NCBI GenBank assembly: GCA_020137815.1
Contig: CM035352.1
Location: 4,756,998 to 4,820,997 of the forward strand
DNA from: Hormiphora californensis
Lineage: Eukaryota; Ctenophora; Tentaculata; Cydippida; Pleurobrachiidae
DNA length: 64,000 bases
Direction of reading: 5' to 3'
Under the pieces are notes generated by a model. That model worked only from the letters and a program-made list of their open reading frames with translations, was not told the DNA's origin and ran no database searches. Positions 24,523-35,701 of the stretch are shown here, one piece after another (positions within the stretch are counted from its first letter, which is position 1; each line of letters starts with the position of its first letter). The translations under genes were made by a program, and so were the position numbers.

Positions 24523-24732
24523 TTCATTTGTTGAATAACATCAGCTATATTTTGAGATACACCTGCAGCTATTTACAACTGTCCGGAAAATAATTTAAAT
24601 GATATTCTCTTTCCCTGTCTCTATTTCTTTCTCTATCTCTACCCCTCTCCCTCTCTTTCTTTCGCTCTCATTCGTTCTCTCTTTATCTTTCCTAGATGGT
24701 CTGGTTCCTGGTATAGTTAGCACTGGCAGTTA
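24172..24732. other. TRPC upstream region with (CT)n tract
   Basis: Region 5' of the TRPC start. A long (CT)n tract lies at about 24440-24520, read as (GA)n on the TRPC sense strand, and may be close to its promoter. A second pyrimidine-rich stretch spans 24600-24690. No gene seen. Confidence 0.5.
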
Positions 24733-25803
24733 GGGGAGACTTGGCCAATATGGGCCGTGTGCCCAAATGGGATCTTGGGCTGTACGTAAGATAATAAGGT
24801 TCAGACACAAACTGAACACTACAATACGATCCTCTTTGTTCAAGGATCATTTTCCATTGATTATTATCATTTTCTGACAAATAGATGGTGTCGTGTGTTG
24901 GTGGTTTCCCACAGAATTATCTAAGTCGAAAATTTGATCTTATGTTAAGCTCGATTACACAGCCCTCTCGATAGATTGTTACCAGTTTTTGGGCGGAAAT
25001 TTAAGTTAGTGTAATTTTCTTGCATCCTGAAATATTTTTAAGCTTTTTCAAATTATAGTGTTTGTTAAATAATTGCTATAGTAAAGTTGTTCAGTTTGGG
25101 TTATATGGGACATTTACACCTTGTCCAAAATGGGATATCCCATTTCACCAAATTTGCTCAATTTTAGCTAAAATGGGATATCCCATTTTACCAAAATTTG
25201 CTATCCCGTTTGACCTAAGATCTAAGTATCTTTATTGGTTACCATAGAGACTGCTTGGGATCGTTTGGTTACCATAGCAACCACCTAGGAAGCCATTACA
25301 ACTAACATTGCATCAGCCAAAAAATGTTTGAAAGCACAAAACTCGTCAAAAACCAAGTTTTGAAGCATAGACATCAATAATACATCCATTTTCGTCATGG
25401 AAACAAAGCGTTATGAGCGCATAACGCAAATAATTCATGTTTATACACAATTTCTATAATTTCTTCCAATTTACGACCCCGTGTTTGACATATAACTTAA
25501 GTTTTTCCCAAACTAAAGCGGTTTTGGCAAAATGGGACACGTAACTTAGGTCAAATGGGATATCCCGTTTGACCCAAAAAGGTATGTCCCGTTTCGCCAA
25601 AATTTTTAGCCACTGCATAAATTTTATACCAAATGGGATAGTACCATTGCTCATCTTTGGGTGTAGATAAGGAGATGTATTTCAGGGAAATGATAAATCT
25701 AACAATGAAAAATACAACCAAATAAAAAAGAAGGGGGAAGAGCCCGTAGAAATTGAGATATATGGGGAAAAAGGATGGTATACCGTTATGGCCAAGTCTC
25801 CCC
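24733..25803. mobile_element. Non-autonomous DNA transposon, TA target duplication (mariner-like), 1071 bp
   Basis: The element begins GGGGAGACTTGGCCA and ends with the exact reverse complement TGGCCAAGTCTCCCC, flanked by TA at 24731-24732 and 25804-25805. Inside are several copies of AAATGGGATATCCCATTT-like words (about 25115-25215 and 25535-25640). There is no transposase frame. TA duplications are typical of Tc1/mariner/pogo transposases; which one mobilised it cannot be said. Confidence 0.8.
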
Positions 25804-26519
25804 TAACGGTATATTATGTAGTACATGGAATAATGATAGCACGAAGCAAGCAAACAGGTCACACCACAAGCAAACGAAAGGAGGATTGTGCATGCGAATC
25901 GAGCCAGTGAGAGTCAATTGTGAGAAAAATACAAAAGTGCAAGGAAGCTGAAAGAGGGGCAAAGTGTAGCAAGATAAAATGTAACGACAATCGAGTCTGC
26001 TGGTTTCCTCTCCGAACAGGGCCGAAGTGTGTGCGACATTACAGTCATGAAATACAAAAGGGATCATATTTCAATTTTCGAACATCCGATCATCAGACAA
26101 TCAATTTAGGGACTTCTTCTAGAAGGATCAGCTTCTCTGTGTTAAGGTTTGACAAAGTTGAAGACAAGCGTATTGTGATAACGAGAATGTGAAGTGAATT
26201 GTTATCAGTAACAGTCAACAGAGACATATATAATACTTGAGTTTAAATCACGAGGTTGCCTGGTTACAAGGCATTTGGAAAGGTAGTAGGTGAAATGTTT
26301 TAGATTGCCCTGTAAAATGTACATTGAAGCTAAGGTTTTGATTCAAAATAGCGTACGAACTATATAGTACAACTAGAAGTGGTGGTAGAAGTGGTAATTA
26401 AGTTACTAGAAAAGGCTGTGGTTTGTACTGGTAATGGAAATGCACCGGCCACCGAGATACTGCATTGGCAACTCAAACTGCTGCAAAACAAACTGATGTC
26501 GTTCCACTAACAATGAAGT

Positions 26520-26625
26520 ACTATATCTTGAGGAAAGTTAAAAATTAAAATGATAAAATCAATCGTATATAATATATCTTGAGGAAAGTTAAAATGATAA
26601 AATCAATCGTACAGCATGTATCCTG
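26520..26625. repeat. Short tandem duplication
   Basis: The phrase ATATCTTGAGGAAAGTTAAA followed by ATGATAAAATCAATCGTA occurs twice in tandem, the first copy with a small internal AAAATT insertion. No coding meaning is apparent. Confidence 0.8.
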
Positions 26626-26804
26626 GAGCTCTTGTATAGAACTACAATAGCTACAGGATACGGACTTGCGTTTTTATTCTGTCTTTATTCTACTCAACGA
26701 TAAGTTACAACTCACGCAACTTTAGGAAGCAACAAATGTGCCATGCGGATACATCATGTTGTTTAGCTTACCTGGATAGTGGTGGTGGGATTTTGAAGTA
26801 TGTA

Positions 26805-26976
26805 CAGTCGGACCCCGATTTAGGGACACCCTCGGGGGAAAGGCTCTTGTCCACTAAATCGGGGTGTCCACTAAATCGGGGTCAAATAAGGTTAATTTCC
26901 TATATCGGGGGAAAAAATTCCTGTCCCTAAATCGGGGTGCCACTAAATCGGGGGGCCCTAAATCGGGGTCCGACTG
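26805..26976. mobile_element. Short MITE with CAGTCGGACCCCGATTTA ends
   Basis: This 172-bp element has ends CAGTCGGACCCCGATTTA and TAAATCGGGGTCCGACTG, flanked by TA on both sides. The interior is almost entirely repeated CTAAATCGGGG words. TIR start and TA target resemble pogo/Tigger-type elements. A related end fragment sits at about 27056-27100, and a larger relative at 34522-35369. Confidence 0.8.
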
Positions 26977-28760
26977 TATATGAATTCAAGTTGGCGCATC
27001 CACTGTGCAGGGCATAATAATGATAATTTATGACACCAGATTTACAGTTGGTTCAGTCGGACCCCGATTTACCAGGATGCCCAGCAAATCGGGGTACCGG
27101 GCATGATGATCACTTCCTCTTCAATCTTCGTTCTTCTCCATTCTTCCTCTCCTTACTTTCACTGTAAAAGTTTAACTAAATTATGGGGAGATAAACATCT
27201 ATCTCTGTGCCAGCCCTAAATCCCATGGGGTCCCATAACCACAAGGCTGCATGGCTGATGCCTTTGACAGGGTGGTTCTCCTGTTTTGTTTCAGATTCCT
27301 GCGAGCAAGTTTCAAGATGAGGAAATTGAGGTCGTGGATATTTCTCTTACTTAGGTAAGTATTTCAAAGAAATATTGAGTTCTGTTTGATTTTCCAGGCG
27401 CCACATGACAATTTGAGTGATAACATACTCTCCTGTATAATATACCGTATTGCCTATTATAATTATCGATGATTGCACGCTCACTAATCGCTGTTGAGCC
27501 ACAACTCATGGAATCGATGTCACACAACAATGACGTAGTGTGTTCGAGAGAGAGTTCTGACATGTGTAATTGTTTTACTAAGGGATTGTTGGCACGTGTG
27601 TGTGTGGTTTAATTACTGTAGGTTATGTATTGACATCCTGTCATAGCTCTCCTCGGCTCTATACTCTCATGCCGTCCCAACAAATTCTGCTGCAATAAAA
27701 CGTGAGCATAATGAACATAATATCATATATTAATGTTTTCCTTTAGCCAATAATGATATAGCTGTGTCACGGTTTGGCTTGCTCCACCCTGTTTCACCAC
27801 GCCCCACAAAAGGGTTAGAACATATAACAAGTTACGGTCAACTCATCGGCTGTCAGCTCATTGGCCTGCCCCTGACAGCTCCTCAGTGTCTCGACATAAT
27901 ATCTGTGCCAGTATACCTACGGTCTATAATATAATCGCGGTGAGACAGAATGACTGAATGGGAGAAACAAAAAATAGAACAGAGAAATACAGAGAGATGC
28001 AGATAAAAGAGAAAATCTGGCGCCCCAAATTACTATTCGCTGTCATTGTAAATGCCATGTCGATCAGAGCTGCTGTTATGTGTTGTGGTTAATACGTCTT
28101 TTCACCATGACACTGATCTCTAATAGAGAGAATCAGAGATTTAATCGCTTCACTTTTCCTATTATAAGTAGGTACTTAAACATAAGTATCTAGTTTCCGC
28201 CGTAATCCGCTGCATTGTTAGTACTTAGCAGGCCAAGTCTTCATTGCCAGCCTGACATTTAAACAGCTGTATCTTTTCTTTCCTCGACAGAAATTCCGTG
28301 GTTTTTGATGTCGCCACGTGTCTGTGGTCTACACGTTCTAATTAAATGCACGTGCACTCTATTCCAAGAGATTTACTTAATCATCCGCCAGTTGTTTTGT
28401 ATTAGCTTTTTCCAATTGTTATGACGTTCTAACCTTGGTTACGAAGTCACTCCTATTATTGCTTGAGCTTGCACGACCCGGAGGGGTAATTTCTTACTCG
28501 ACAAGTAATTTCATAACCAAGTTCTAATCCTTCCTTAAACACAATGTGTGCAGGGTGCGGTGAAACAGGGTCGATCAAGGCAACTTTTAATTCCTTCCTT
28601 ACTTGGCTTGCTTTAGCTATGATAATATTACCCAACTGTATCTCTTACTGACTGAGTTTTTGCATCCGCTGTTTTAGTAGAATTGAGCCTTACACAACCT
28701 GTGTTACACAAGTTAATTATTGAGCCTAACACAAGCTAACTATTATATTCCCAGCTTATT
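26977..28760. other. Intergenic region upstream of the orphan GPCR
   Basis: No gene could be supported in 1.8 kb. A solitary element end (CAGTCGGACCCCGATTTA) lies at 27056. A dispersed repeat phrase (CCACCCTGTTTCACCA) occurs at about 27783, and its reverse complement at about 28556-28580; these could be the two ends of one element of about 0.8 kb. The proximal upstream sequence of the GPCR contains duplicated TAACACAAG-type words at 28685-28740. Confidence 0.4.
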
Positions 28761-29843
28761 ATGAGTCAGTACTGTCCAACCAGCGATGAGCAACACCTCA
28801 ACAACACTAATACACCTACAGCAACCGATCCGTATACCCTATACTCAACCCTGAGTTCAGTTGAATTCATCATCGGTACCCCCCTCAACCTCCTCTGCTT
28901 CCTATATTTCCTCCGCCAGCCCGGATCTGTCTCCCGATTGGTCCACCTATGGATCACACTTCATGATGTCATTAAGAGCGTCCTGGCAGTGGTTCCAGCC
29001 ATATCCAGCTACCTGCACGGGGCCCCCGGAGTCCTGGCTGTACCTGCCCTCTGCACGGGATATGGGATGTTCTGGAATGTTGCTGTGAGACAAAGTGTCT
29101 TCTTAATCGCCCTCCTCAATGCAACCCGGACAGTTTCAATGCTGAAACCATTACTGCAGATCAAACGGGGCCTTATCATGGGAATTCTGGTGGGCTACAT
29201 CTCCATGCAGATACTTCAGGCAACTGTTCCATTCTGGTTTGGAGTCAGCTACACATACAGTCGAGATATGCTGGGTTGTGGATGGGCCGTCTCACAGCTC
29301 TTCCAAGGTTCCACCCTCAGCCAGGGATGGTTCCTCACCGCCTATATTCTCTTAAATGTCATCCACTACATAGGCCCCGCTGTTATAGTGATCTTCTGCA
29401 ACTGTGTCTCGTGTGCCCTCCTCGCACGGACCACAGTTTCAACTGCGGCGAGTGGAGTGAAACGTGACGCAACAATAACCATGGTGGCACTTACAGTGGC
29501 GTATGCCATCCTGAACCTCCCCCAATGTGCTCTAGTCCTGATACATCTCTTCATGATCGCCAAGTGCACCTACCTGCCCCTGACAAACGTTATCCATGTT
29601 CTGACCTTCACCCACACGGCCAACCTTAACTCCATCGCGAATGCAGTGATCTACTTTGTCCGGGTCCAGAAGATTCGTCAGTTTGTCTGTCGGTTAGGTC
29701 GGGGTGGGGACGCGGGAACACGAGCGGTGGTCCGGCAGAGCACTGCCCAGGAGTATACCCTTCTGTCTCGGTTGAGCAGAGAGCAGTTTAGCAACCGCCA
29801 TCTCCGAGTACAATCACCAAGGGACTGTAGTACACAGCACTAG
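28761..29843 (+). CDS. Orphan class A-like GPCR, intact single exon (360 aa)
   Basis: Seven hydrophobic segments are visible. TM1 is EFIIGTPLNLLCFLYFL with the conserved Asn; TM3 is about WNVAVRQSVFLIALLNATRT; TM5 is around YIGPAVIVIFCNCVSCALL; TM6 is ATITMVALTVAYAILNLPQC; TM7 is NLNSIANAVIYFVR. The DRY position reads ATR and the NPxxY position NAVIY, so both signatures are degenerate. The N terminus is 30-plus residues with Asn-Thr sites (NNTNT), no signal peptide, and the C tail is Arg/Ser-rich. The type resembles lineage-expanded orphan receptors of early-branching animals; no ligand can be inferred. The frame is intact. Confidence 0.8.
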   Translation: MSQYCPTSDEQHLNNTNTPTATDPYTLYSTLSSVEFIIGTPLNLLCFLYFLRQPGSVSRLVHLWITLHDVIKSVLAVVPAISSYLHGAPGVLAVPALCTGYGMFWNVAVRQSVFLIALLNATRTVSMLKPLLQIKRGLIMGILVGYISMQILQATVPFWFGVSYTYSRDMLGCGWAVSQLFQGSTLSQGWFLTAYILLNVIHYIGPAVIVIFCNCVSCALLARTTVSTAASGVKRDATITMVALTVAYAILNLPQCALVLIHLFMIAKCTYLPLTNVIHVLTFTHTANLNSIANAVIYFVRVQKIRQFVCRLGRGGDAGTRAVVRQSTAQEYTLLSRLSREQFSNRHLRVQSPRDCSTQH

Positions 29844-30316
29844 TAGTATACGACACTAGGATCGAAGGGAGTGGACTGTAGTACACGGCACTAAGATCGA
29901 AGGGAATGGAGTGTAGTACTAAGTACACGGCACTAGGATCGAATAGTTAGGGAGCGGATCTGTCTGAATGGACCCGCGGGATAAAGCATCGGGTTAATGC
30001 AGGCTGGGGAGATACTCACACGTATATGTGCAGTTCTCATTCATCATGCGCCCAGCTGCAGCCTCTTGTCTGATGAAACCACACAATACATCATGCCCGG
30101 GAGTATCTTCCCCACCTTTTATCCTGACCCTTTTGTCCCGAATACCGACCCTATTTCCTGACTCGTACCATAATCCGCCGTGTAATGAATAATTATCTGT
30201 ATAAACACTTATCTAAGTCGAACAGATTGAGTTACCATAATATATATTGTCTATGTTAAATTATTGTTATCATTTGTTGCTAAAACTGTTTACAATTATT
30301 GTCTATATAAGTACCG
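29844..30316. other. Region downstream of the orphan GPCR
   Basis: From about 29825 to 29945 a phrase with GTACACGGCACTA and GGATCGAA is repeated about three times with changes. The rest is AT-rich. No gene seen. Confidence 0.5.
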
Positions 30317-31378
30317 CACAGTGGGGCAAAATGCTGTTTGACCTGGAAGTAGGAAAAAATAGATTTCTCTTAAAATTTGTCAGTTGGAAGTAATATGTTC
30401 AAAGTTTTACTTGCGACAAACCGGATTGAAAAATATCAATTTTTATGGATTTTATGATCAATTTTAGTCATGCGCATATCGCATTTTCAATTTTGACATT
30501 GAAATTAGACCTTAATTATATATTCTGCTGTATTCTACTATCTGGTCGGTTTGAAACATCATTTGGCACGTGGTAGTACTGGATAATTGCCAATTTAGTA
30601 CAAAAAACCGTTTTAAAATTAATCTTGTCCCTGAAATATGATCGCGCATGAAAAAAAATCGGTTATTTTTCAGTAGAAAAGAACAAATATAGTTCCAGTA
30701 CAACATAGTACAACCATGGGACCTTTTTTATTTCATTCTTTACACCTTCGTGAACACATTTCAACCGCCAGAACCCACCGCCAATGGCCGGAAAGTATTT
30801 TTACAGCTATTTTTCGATGAAAATTTGCATAAAATTTTAGACTTAAATATTCAAAAGTTACCTAAATCCATCATAATATGTACATATTTTATGTTTTATA
30901 GACCCAATTCGATGGTAACGATTATATTAGATGGTTTCCTAGCAGTGTTAACTTGAATTGTGCCAAAATTTTGTTTTTTAGGTCAATAAAACGTCAAAAA
31001 AGGCCGAAAATTGACGAAAAACTAGTCCACCCATGGCCATAACCCATTTTAAGGATGGGAAATATGAACTGAAGCCATCTACAATCAATAGTTATGCTGA
31101 TACAGTGTTAAAATCAGCTCTATTGGCGAAATTAGAGCACGAATAGGCTAAAATAACGATTTTTCGCCCAAATCTCAAATTTGGAATAGAAACTTTCCTT
31201 GTGACTTTTTACAAAAATTCATTTTACGACCCAACTAAGCTAATTTCGGCTTTCTTGGCTGCTTGAATGAACTTAACAAGTTAAAATAAGCTATTATAGA
31301 GTCATTTGACCACGAATGTCTCACTACTTTAGCGAAAAACCCCTACTTCCACCTCAAATAGCATTTTGCCCCACTGTG
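30317..31378. mobile_element. Transib-like non-autonomous transposon, CACAGTG termini and 5-bp TSD
   Basis: The element starts CACAGTGGGGCAAAATGCT and ends with the matching inverted AGCATTTTGCCCCACTGTG (one mismatch further in), 1062 bp in all. A 5-bp direct repeat TACCG flanks it exactly (30312-30316 and 31379-31383). Transib elements are known to have CACWRTG ends and 5-bp target duplications, and CACAGTG is also the RAG recombination heptamer. No transposase frame lies inside. No nonamer-like block is evident at a 12- or 23-bp spacing. Confidence 0.75.
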
Positions 31379-32122
31379 TACCGTCCTTTAATCTGTATTT
31401 TGAACTCCTGTTGTCATTCCACCATGACCAATGAAGCGATGAATCATCGCTGATGATCTTTACTGTGCCAGAAAAATAGGAAGTATACAGCTTATATCAT
31501 CTGCCACCCGACACTATTCTATGAGTCACGTTACCAGTTAGAACATGTGATGTTTGTGAGAGGGGAGGGAGAGAGAGGGTGAGGGAGAGGGAGTGATAGG
31601 GACAGACAGACAGATAGAGAGACAGAGAGAGAAAGAGAGAGGACGCACACTACCTCCATTTCACTCTCTCTGAGAGGCAGCTGAATTCAAGAATTTACAC
31701 AATGCTTGCCCTGGTTCACCACGCCCCTTGTTTTGAAAAATAAAAAGGGTTCGAGCAAATTCAGCTCAATGAGTATTCACGAAATTTCTTCAACCGATAA
31801 TCACTGGTCACTGGGAAATGGCTGTACTCAGAAAAAGATGCACTTAGGTTTGAATATTTCGGAAAATAATGAAGTCAATTATAGCTCGTCCGCGTCTGTC
31901 TCATTACGCGTATAAACTTGCACGAGCAGCAATTCGACTAACAGTTTATTTTTTGGTGGTGACCTGGTGAATAAGAGGTTCAGAGGTATAATATAGGATC
32001 TTATTTGTGTAGCTCACAACGTCATTTTGTTTCAAATGTGTGGCTTCGGTAGATCAAGCTCTTATACCTCTTCAATATTATTATTATAATACTTATATTA
32101 TTATATTATTATTATTATATTA
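31379..32122. other. Non-coding stretch with a GA-rich tract
   Basis: A GAGAG/GACAG-rich purine tract lies at about 31560-31650. A dispersed-repeat fragment (GCCCTGGTTCACCACGCCCC) lies at 31708. AT-rich TTATTA repeats span 32085-32120. No gene seen. Confidence 0.5.
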
Positions 32123-32371
32123 AGCCAAAAACTAATTGGAATTAGTTGGCGGGAAAGGTGGCCCACTTACACCTTTTGCTACTACCGGGTACCACGAACT
32201 GTCATTCTCTTCACGTCACGTCGGTATCTCAATCTCTCTCTCTCACCCTTTCTCTTTCTCTATTTCACTCACCTCTTATATCCCTGATACATTTTAAAAT
32301 AAAACCCGGCATCAGGCAAAGGTGTAAGTGGGCCACCTTTCCCGCCAACTAATTCCAATTAGTTTTTGGCT
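32123..32371. mobile_element. Hairpin MITE (AGCCAAAAACTAATT ends), TA-flanked
   Basis: A 249-bp element with arms of about 58 bp, AGCCAAAAACTAATTGG at the left and its reverse complement at the right, flanked by TA. The loop region contains a CT-rich run. It is related to the hairpin at 33075-33280: both share AAAACTAATTG.AATTAGTT and GGAAAGGTGGCCCA-like words. Confidence 0.8.
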
Positions 32372-33074
32372 TAATTTAGGTCCCTTTTTGGTTTCTAATG
32401 TCAGTATGACATTATTTCATGATGTAAAATTGTCAAAATGATATGTTATATGAGAAACGAGACGAATTTCTGTGAAAATCGTAATTTTGACGTCATTATG
32501 ACGTCATCTGACGTAATTAGTGACGTCGTAACGACGTAATTGCATCACAATATATTTTGAATGAATACCCTGAAGGAGCTTGTAAAGTATCATTGACCAC
32601 AGTGGTCAGGAAAGAGAGTTTTTGCTCGAAAAACGTTCATTTTACTGAATTTTTCGTCAAATTTTTGAATTCCGACGCGATTTAAGGGCTCAAAATGATG
32701 AGCTACGAAAATTCGCTATATAGTAACTGAAAGTTCAGACAATTTGCCGGTAACGATTTTTCGTCAAATCAGAAATCGGAACACGTCTTCAGGGTGCTAG
32801 AGGCGTTTGAAAACAGTTAGTCGATCTCGCGCAATGACGTCACTCGTGACGTCATTGCGCGCGTCATAGGTAAGATTGAGAGTCGCCACCCAAATGGGTA
32901 CATGCACGAGACAATTATCTGTCGAATGCCGCTTGGTTTAAGGTCGTACGATGTCTGGTTCGTCTCAAACTGGGACCAAACGGAAGGTAATAAAGCGTCT
33001 ATACATCTATCTATCTATCTATCAACCTAGTTATCCCCACACTGAATTTTCTGTTTTGGGGGTGGTGTTATTTA

Positions 33075-33280
33075 GAGCAAAAACTAATTGAAATTAGTTC
33101 GCCAGAAAGGTGGCCCATTTTGAACTTGCTCCTTCATTTCCGTCACCTTTGAGTTGAGTCTTCAAAGACATTGAGGTATCCGTAAACTTTTCTGCCTTCA
33201 ACTCAAAGGTGACGGAAATGAAGGAGCAAGTTCAAAATGGGCCACCTTTCTGGCGAACTAATTTCAATTAGTTTTTGCTC
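33075..33280. mobile_element. Hairpin MITE (GAGCAAAAACTAATT ends), TA-flanked
   Basis: A 206-bp near-complete palindrome with TA on both sides. The arms run from GAGCAAAAACTAATTGAA through GGTGGCCCATTTTGAA to GACGGAAATGAAGGAG and return as the reverse complement with only a short unpaired centre. Confidence 0.85.
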
Positions 33281-34003
33281 TAAATTTTTACTCTTTTTTG
33301 GTCGTTTGAGGTCATTTATGACCTCAAACAACTAAGATAATTGTCAACTAAAGTGTTCAAATGTAATTCAAATGTATCCTGGGTTGTAGAAAACTGATTT
33401 GACGAAATTTTCAAAATTCGACGTCATTTTGACGTCGTGACGTCACATGTGACGTCACGACGACGTAAAAAATTATGAGAGACTATTTGGTCAATGAAGC
33501 ACTAAACGTGTGAAAAGTTTTAAAGGCAGCAGTAGTCAAGAACTGAAGTTATTGCACGAAATGTGAGTTTTTGTGTAGATTTTCACATCAAATTTTTGAG
33601 TTCCGACGCGTTTTAAGGTCTAAAAATGACAAGTTAGAGAAATTCGTTATATAGTATCTTAAAGTTCAGACAATTTGCCACTAACGATTTTCCGTCAAAT
33701 CAGGAATCAGAATACGTCTTGAGGGTGTTAGAGGCGTTTGAAAATATTTGGTCTGAGATTTTTCAATGATGTCACTTTGTGACGTCACTACGGTCGTCAT
33801 AGTGGACATTTTCACTTGAAACCTTAACTAATACATGCCCCGAACGATTTCCTAACGGATAAAACTTGGTTCAAGTCTCTAGCTAGTATGGTTCGGGCTA
33901 CAAGTGTTACACAGTGAAGCGTCTATATCTATCTATCTATCTATCTATCTATATATATATATATACCTATCGCCACACTGAATTTTCTGTTTTGGGGGTG
34001 GTG

Positions 34004-34508
34004 TCATAACTTGCGACCTGAATGAGCTAGCTACTTGAAATTTTTACCGTCAGTAGAGGTCTATGTAAAGCTTCTTAGTACCAAATTTCAGCCTCCTAGC
34101 TCATCTGGTTCCGGAGTTAGGAGGGGTCGAAAAGTGCCAAAATGGGCTAAAACTTCAAAATTGTTATATCTACGCTGTTGGCAAGCGGGCCCACTTTTTC
34201 GGGAAAAGTTTTTGGGGGGATGGAATGGGGCCACCTTTGCGCTTGCCAGCGCAGTGATAACTTTTGAACAAAATGAGCTAGCCACTTGAAATTTTTACCA
34301 TCGATAGATGTCTACAAGAAGCTTCTGAGTACAAAATTTCAGTTTCCTAGCTCATCCGGTTCCGGAGTTATGGCGTGTCAAAAAGTGCCAAAATGGGCTA
34401 AAAGTATAAAATAACTATATATACGCTGTGAGCAAGCGGGCCGTTTTTTGGGGGAATTTTTTTCTGGGGGTTGGATGGGGCCACCTTTGCGCTTGCCAGC
34501 GCAGTGAT
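34004..34508. repeat. Two tandem copies of a unit of about 250 bp
   Basis: Units at about 34004-34249 and 34250-34508 share AATGAGCTAGC, CACTTGAAATTTTTACC, AGCTCATC.GGTTCCGGAGT, CAAAAAGTGCCAAAATGGGC and end with GGGGCCACCTTTGCGCTTGC followed by CAGCGCAGTGAT. Non-coding. Confidence 0.8.
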
Positions 34509-34521
34509 TATTATTATAATA

Positions 34522-35369
34522 CAGTCGGACCCCGATTTAGTGGCCCCCGATTTAGTGGCACCCCGATTTAGTGGCGGGATTTTTTTCCCCCAAAAATTTT
34601 TTTGGATTTTTTTTTATGAAATTTTTGTGAACATTTTTCAAAGGAATACCAGCCACGTCCGAATCGTGTTTCGAATCAGTGAATCTTATTGCATGTCCTG
34701 CTGCTAATTAGACGGTTCGGAACGAACCGATACGTGATCCCCATGGGGCCATAGAATCATAAGTTCACCCAGCGTCAAAATTTCGATTTGATGGGGATCA
34801 CGTTTCGATTCGTTCCGAACCGTCTAATTAGCAGCAGGACGTGCGATAAGATGCACCGATTCGAAACACGATTCGGAAGTGGCTGGTATACCAGCCTTTA
34901 AAAAATTTTGAAACTTTTTTTTGCAAAATTTTACAGTACGATTGTCAATGCTTTGATCGGTGCTCCCCATAAATTTTGAGAGAAAAAGTTATTTTGAAAT
35001 TTCGAGACTTCCTCACCCGCTTAGGGTGCCCCGATTCGGCATGGTATCACGTATCGGTTCGTTTCGAACCCGCTAATTAGACAGGACATCCAGGAAGCTG
35101 CACCGATTCCAAACACAAATCGGACGGGCTGGTATAACTTAGAAAATTTTTCACAATTTTTTTGAAAAAGTTATTTCATAGTTTTCTATTTCTAATCAGA
35201 AATGATCATGATCATATTGCATATAACAGTTAGAGGTGTCTTAGTATAGCATTTTGGGCATAAAATAGGTTTTTATGGGCCAAATATGGCTCACCCCGAT
35301 TTAGTGGCACCCCGATTTAGTGGCAGGATTTTTTTCCCCCGAGGATGCCACTAAATCGGGGTCCGACTG
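34522..35369. mobile_element. pogo-like non-autonomous element, 848 bp, TA-flanked
   Basis: Ends CAGTCGGACCCCGATTTAG and CTAAATCGGGGTCCGACTG with TA on both sides. Subterminal repeats CCCCGATTTAGTGGC are multiple at both ends. The centre has a second inverted repeat (around GACGGTTCGGAACGAACCGA, 34710-34830). No transposase frame. Same terminal sequence as the 172-bp element at 26805. Confidence 0.82.
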
Positions 35370-35552
35370 TACTTCAGATTCAACTTTTAATTTAAAATCT
35401 TTTCTCTCGGCAGCGTCCTCGCCACCATCTCATTGATAGTCATTTGTTCACAACTGGCAATTATCATTTTGACTTTGAGTTCTACAGATCCCTGTTCGGT
35501 TGAGTAAGGACAAGTTTTTCAGGGACGTCCTTCATTTATACTACAGGGTTCT

Positions 35553-35591
35553 ACAATCTCTCTCTCACACTCTCTCTCTCTCTCTCACACA

Positions 35592-35672
<81 letters not shown>

Positions 35673-35701
35673 TCTCTCTCTCACTCTCTCTCTCTATCTC
35701 T
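35553..35701. repeat. (CT)n tract, about 150 bp
   Basis: A nearly pure CT-dinucleotide tract with a few CA and CCC interruptions. The open frames here (Leu/Ser on one strand, Arg/Glu on the other) are products of the repeat. Confidence 0.95.

Larger units (their letters stand above)
32120..34003. repeat. Diverged tandem duplication of about 0.94 kb, twice
   Basis: Two adjacent units (about 32120-33067 and 33068-34003) share the same order of parts. First comes a TA-flanked hairpin, then a cluster of GACGTCA words, then AGAGGCGTTTGAAAA with TGACGTCA palindromes. An (ATCT)n tract follows, then CACACTGAATTTTCTGTTTT and GGGGGTGGTGT. Sequence divergence is considerable, so the duplication is old or both belong to a larger repeat family. 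Confidence 0.75.

Noticed and set aside
30317-30360. Full RAG recombination signal (heptamer, spacer, nonamer)
   Set aside because: No ACAAAAACC-like nonamer at 12 or 23 bp from the heptamer; only the heptamer matches.
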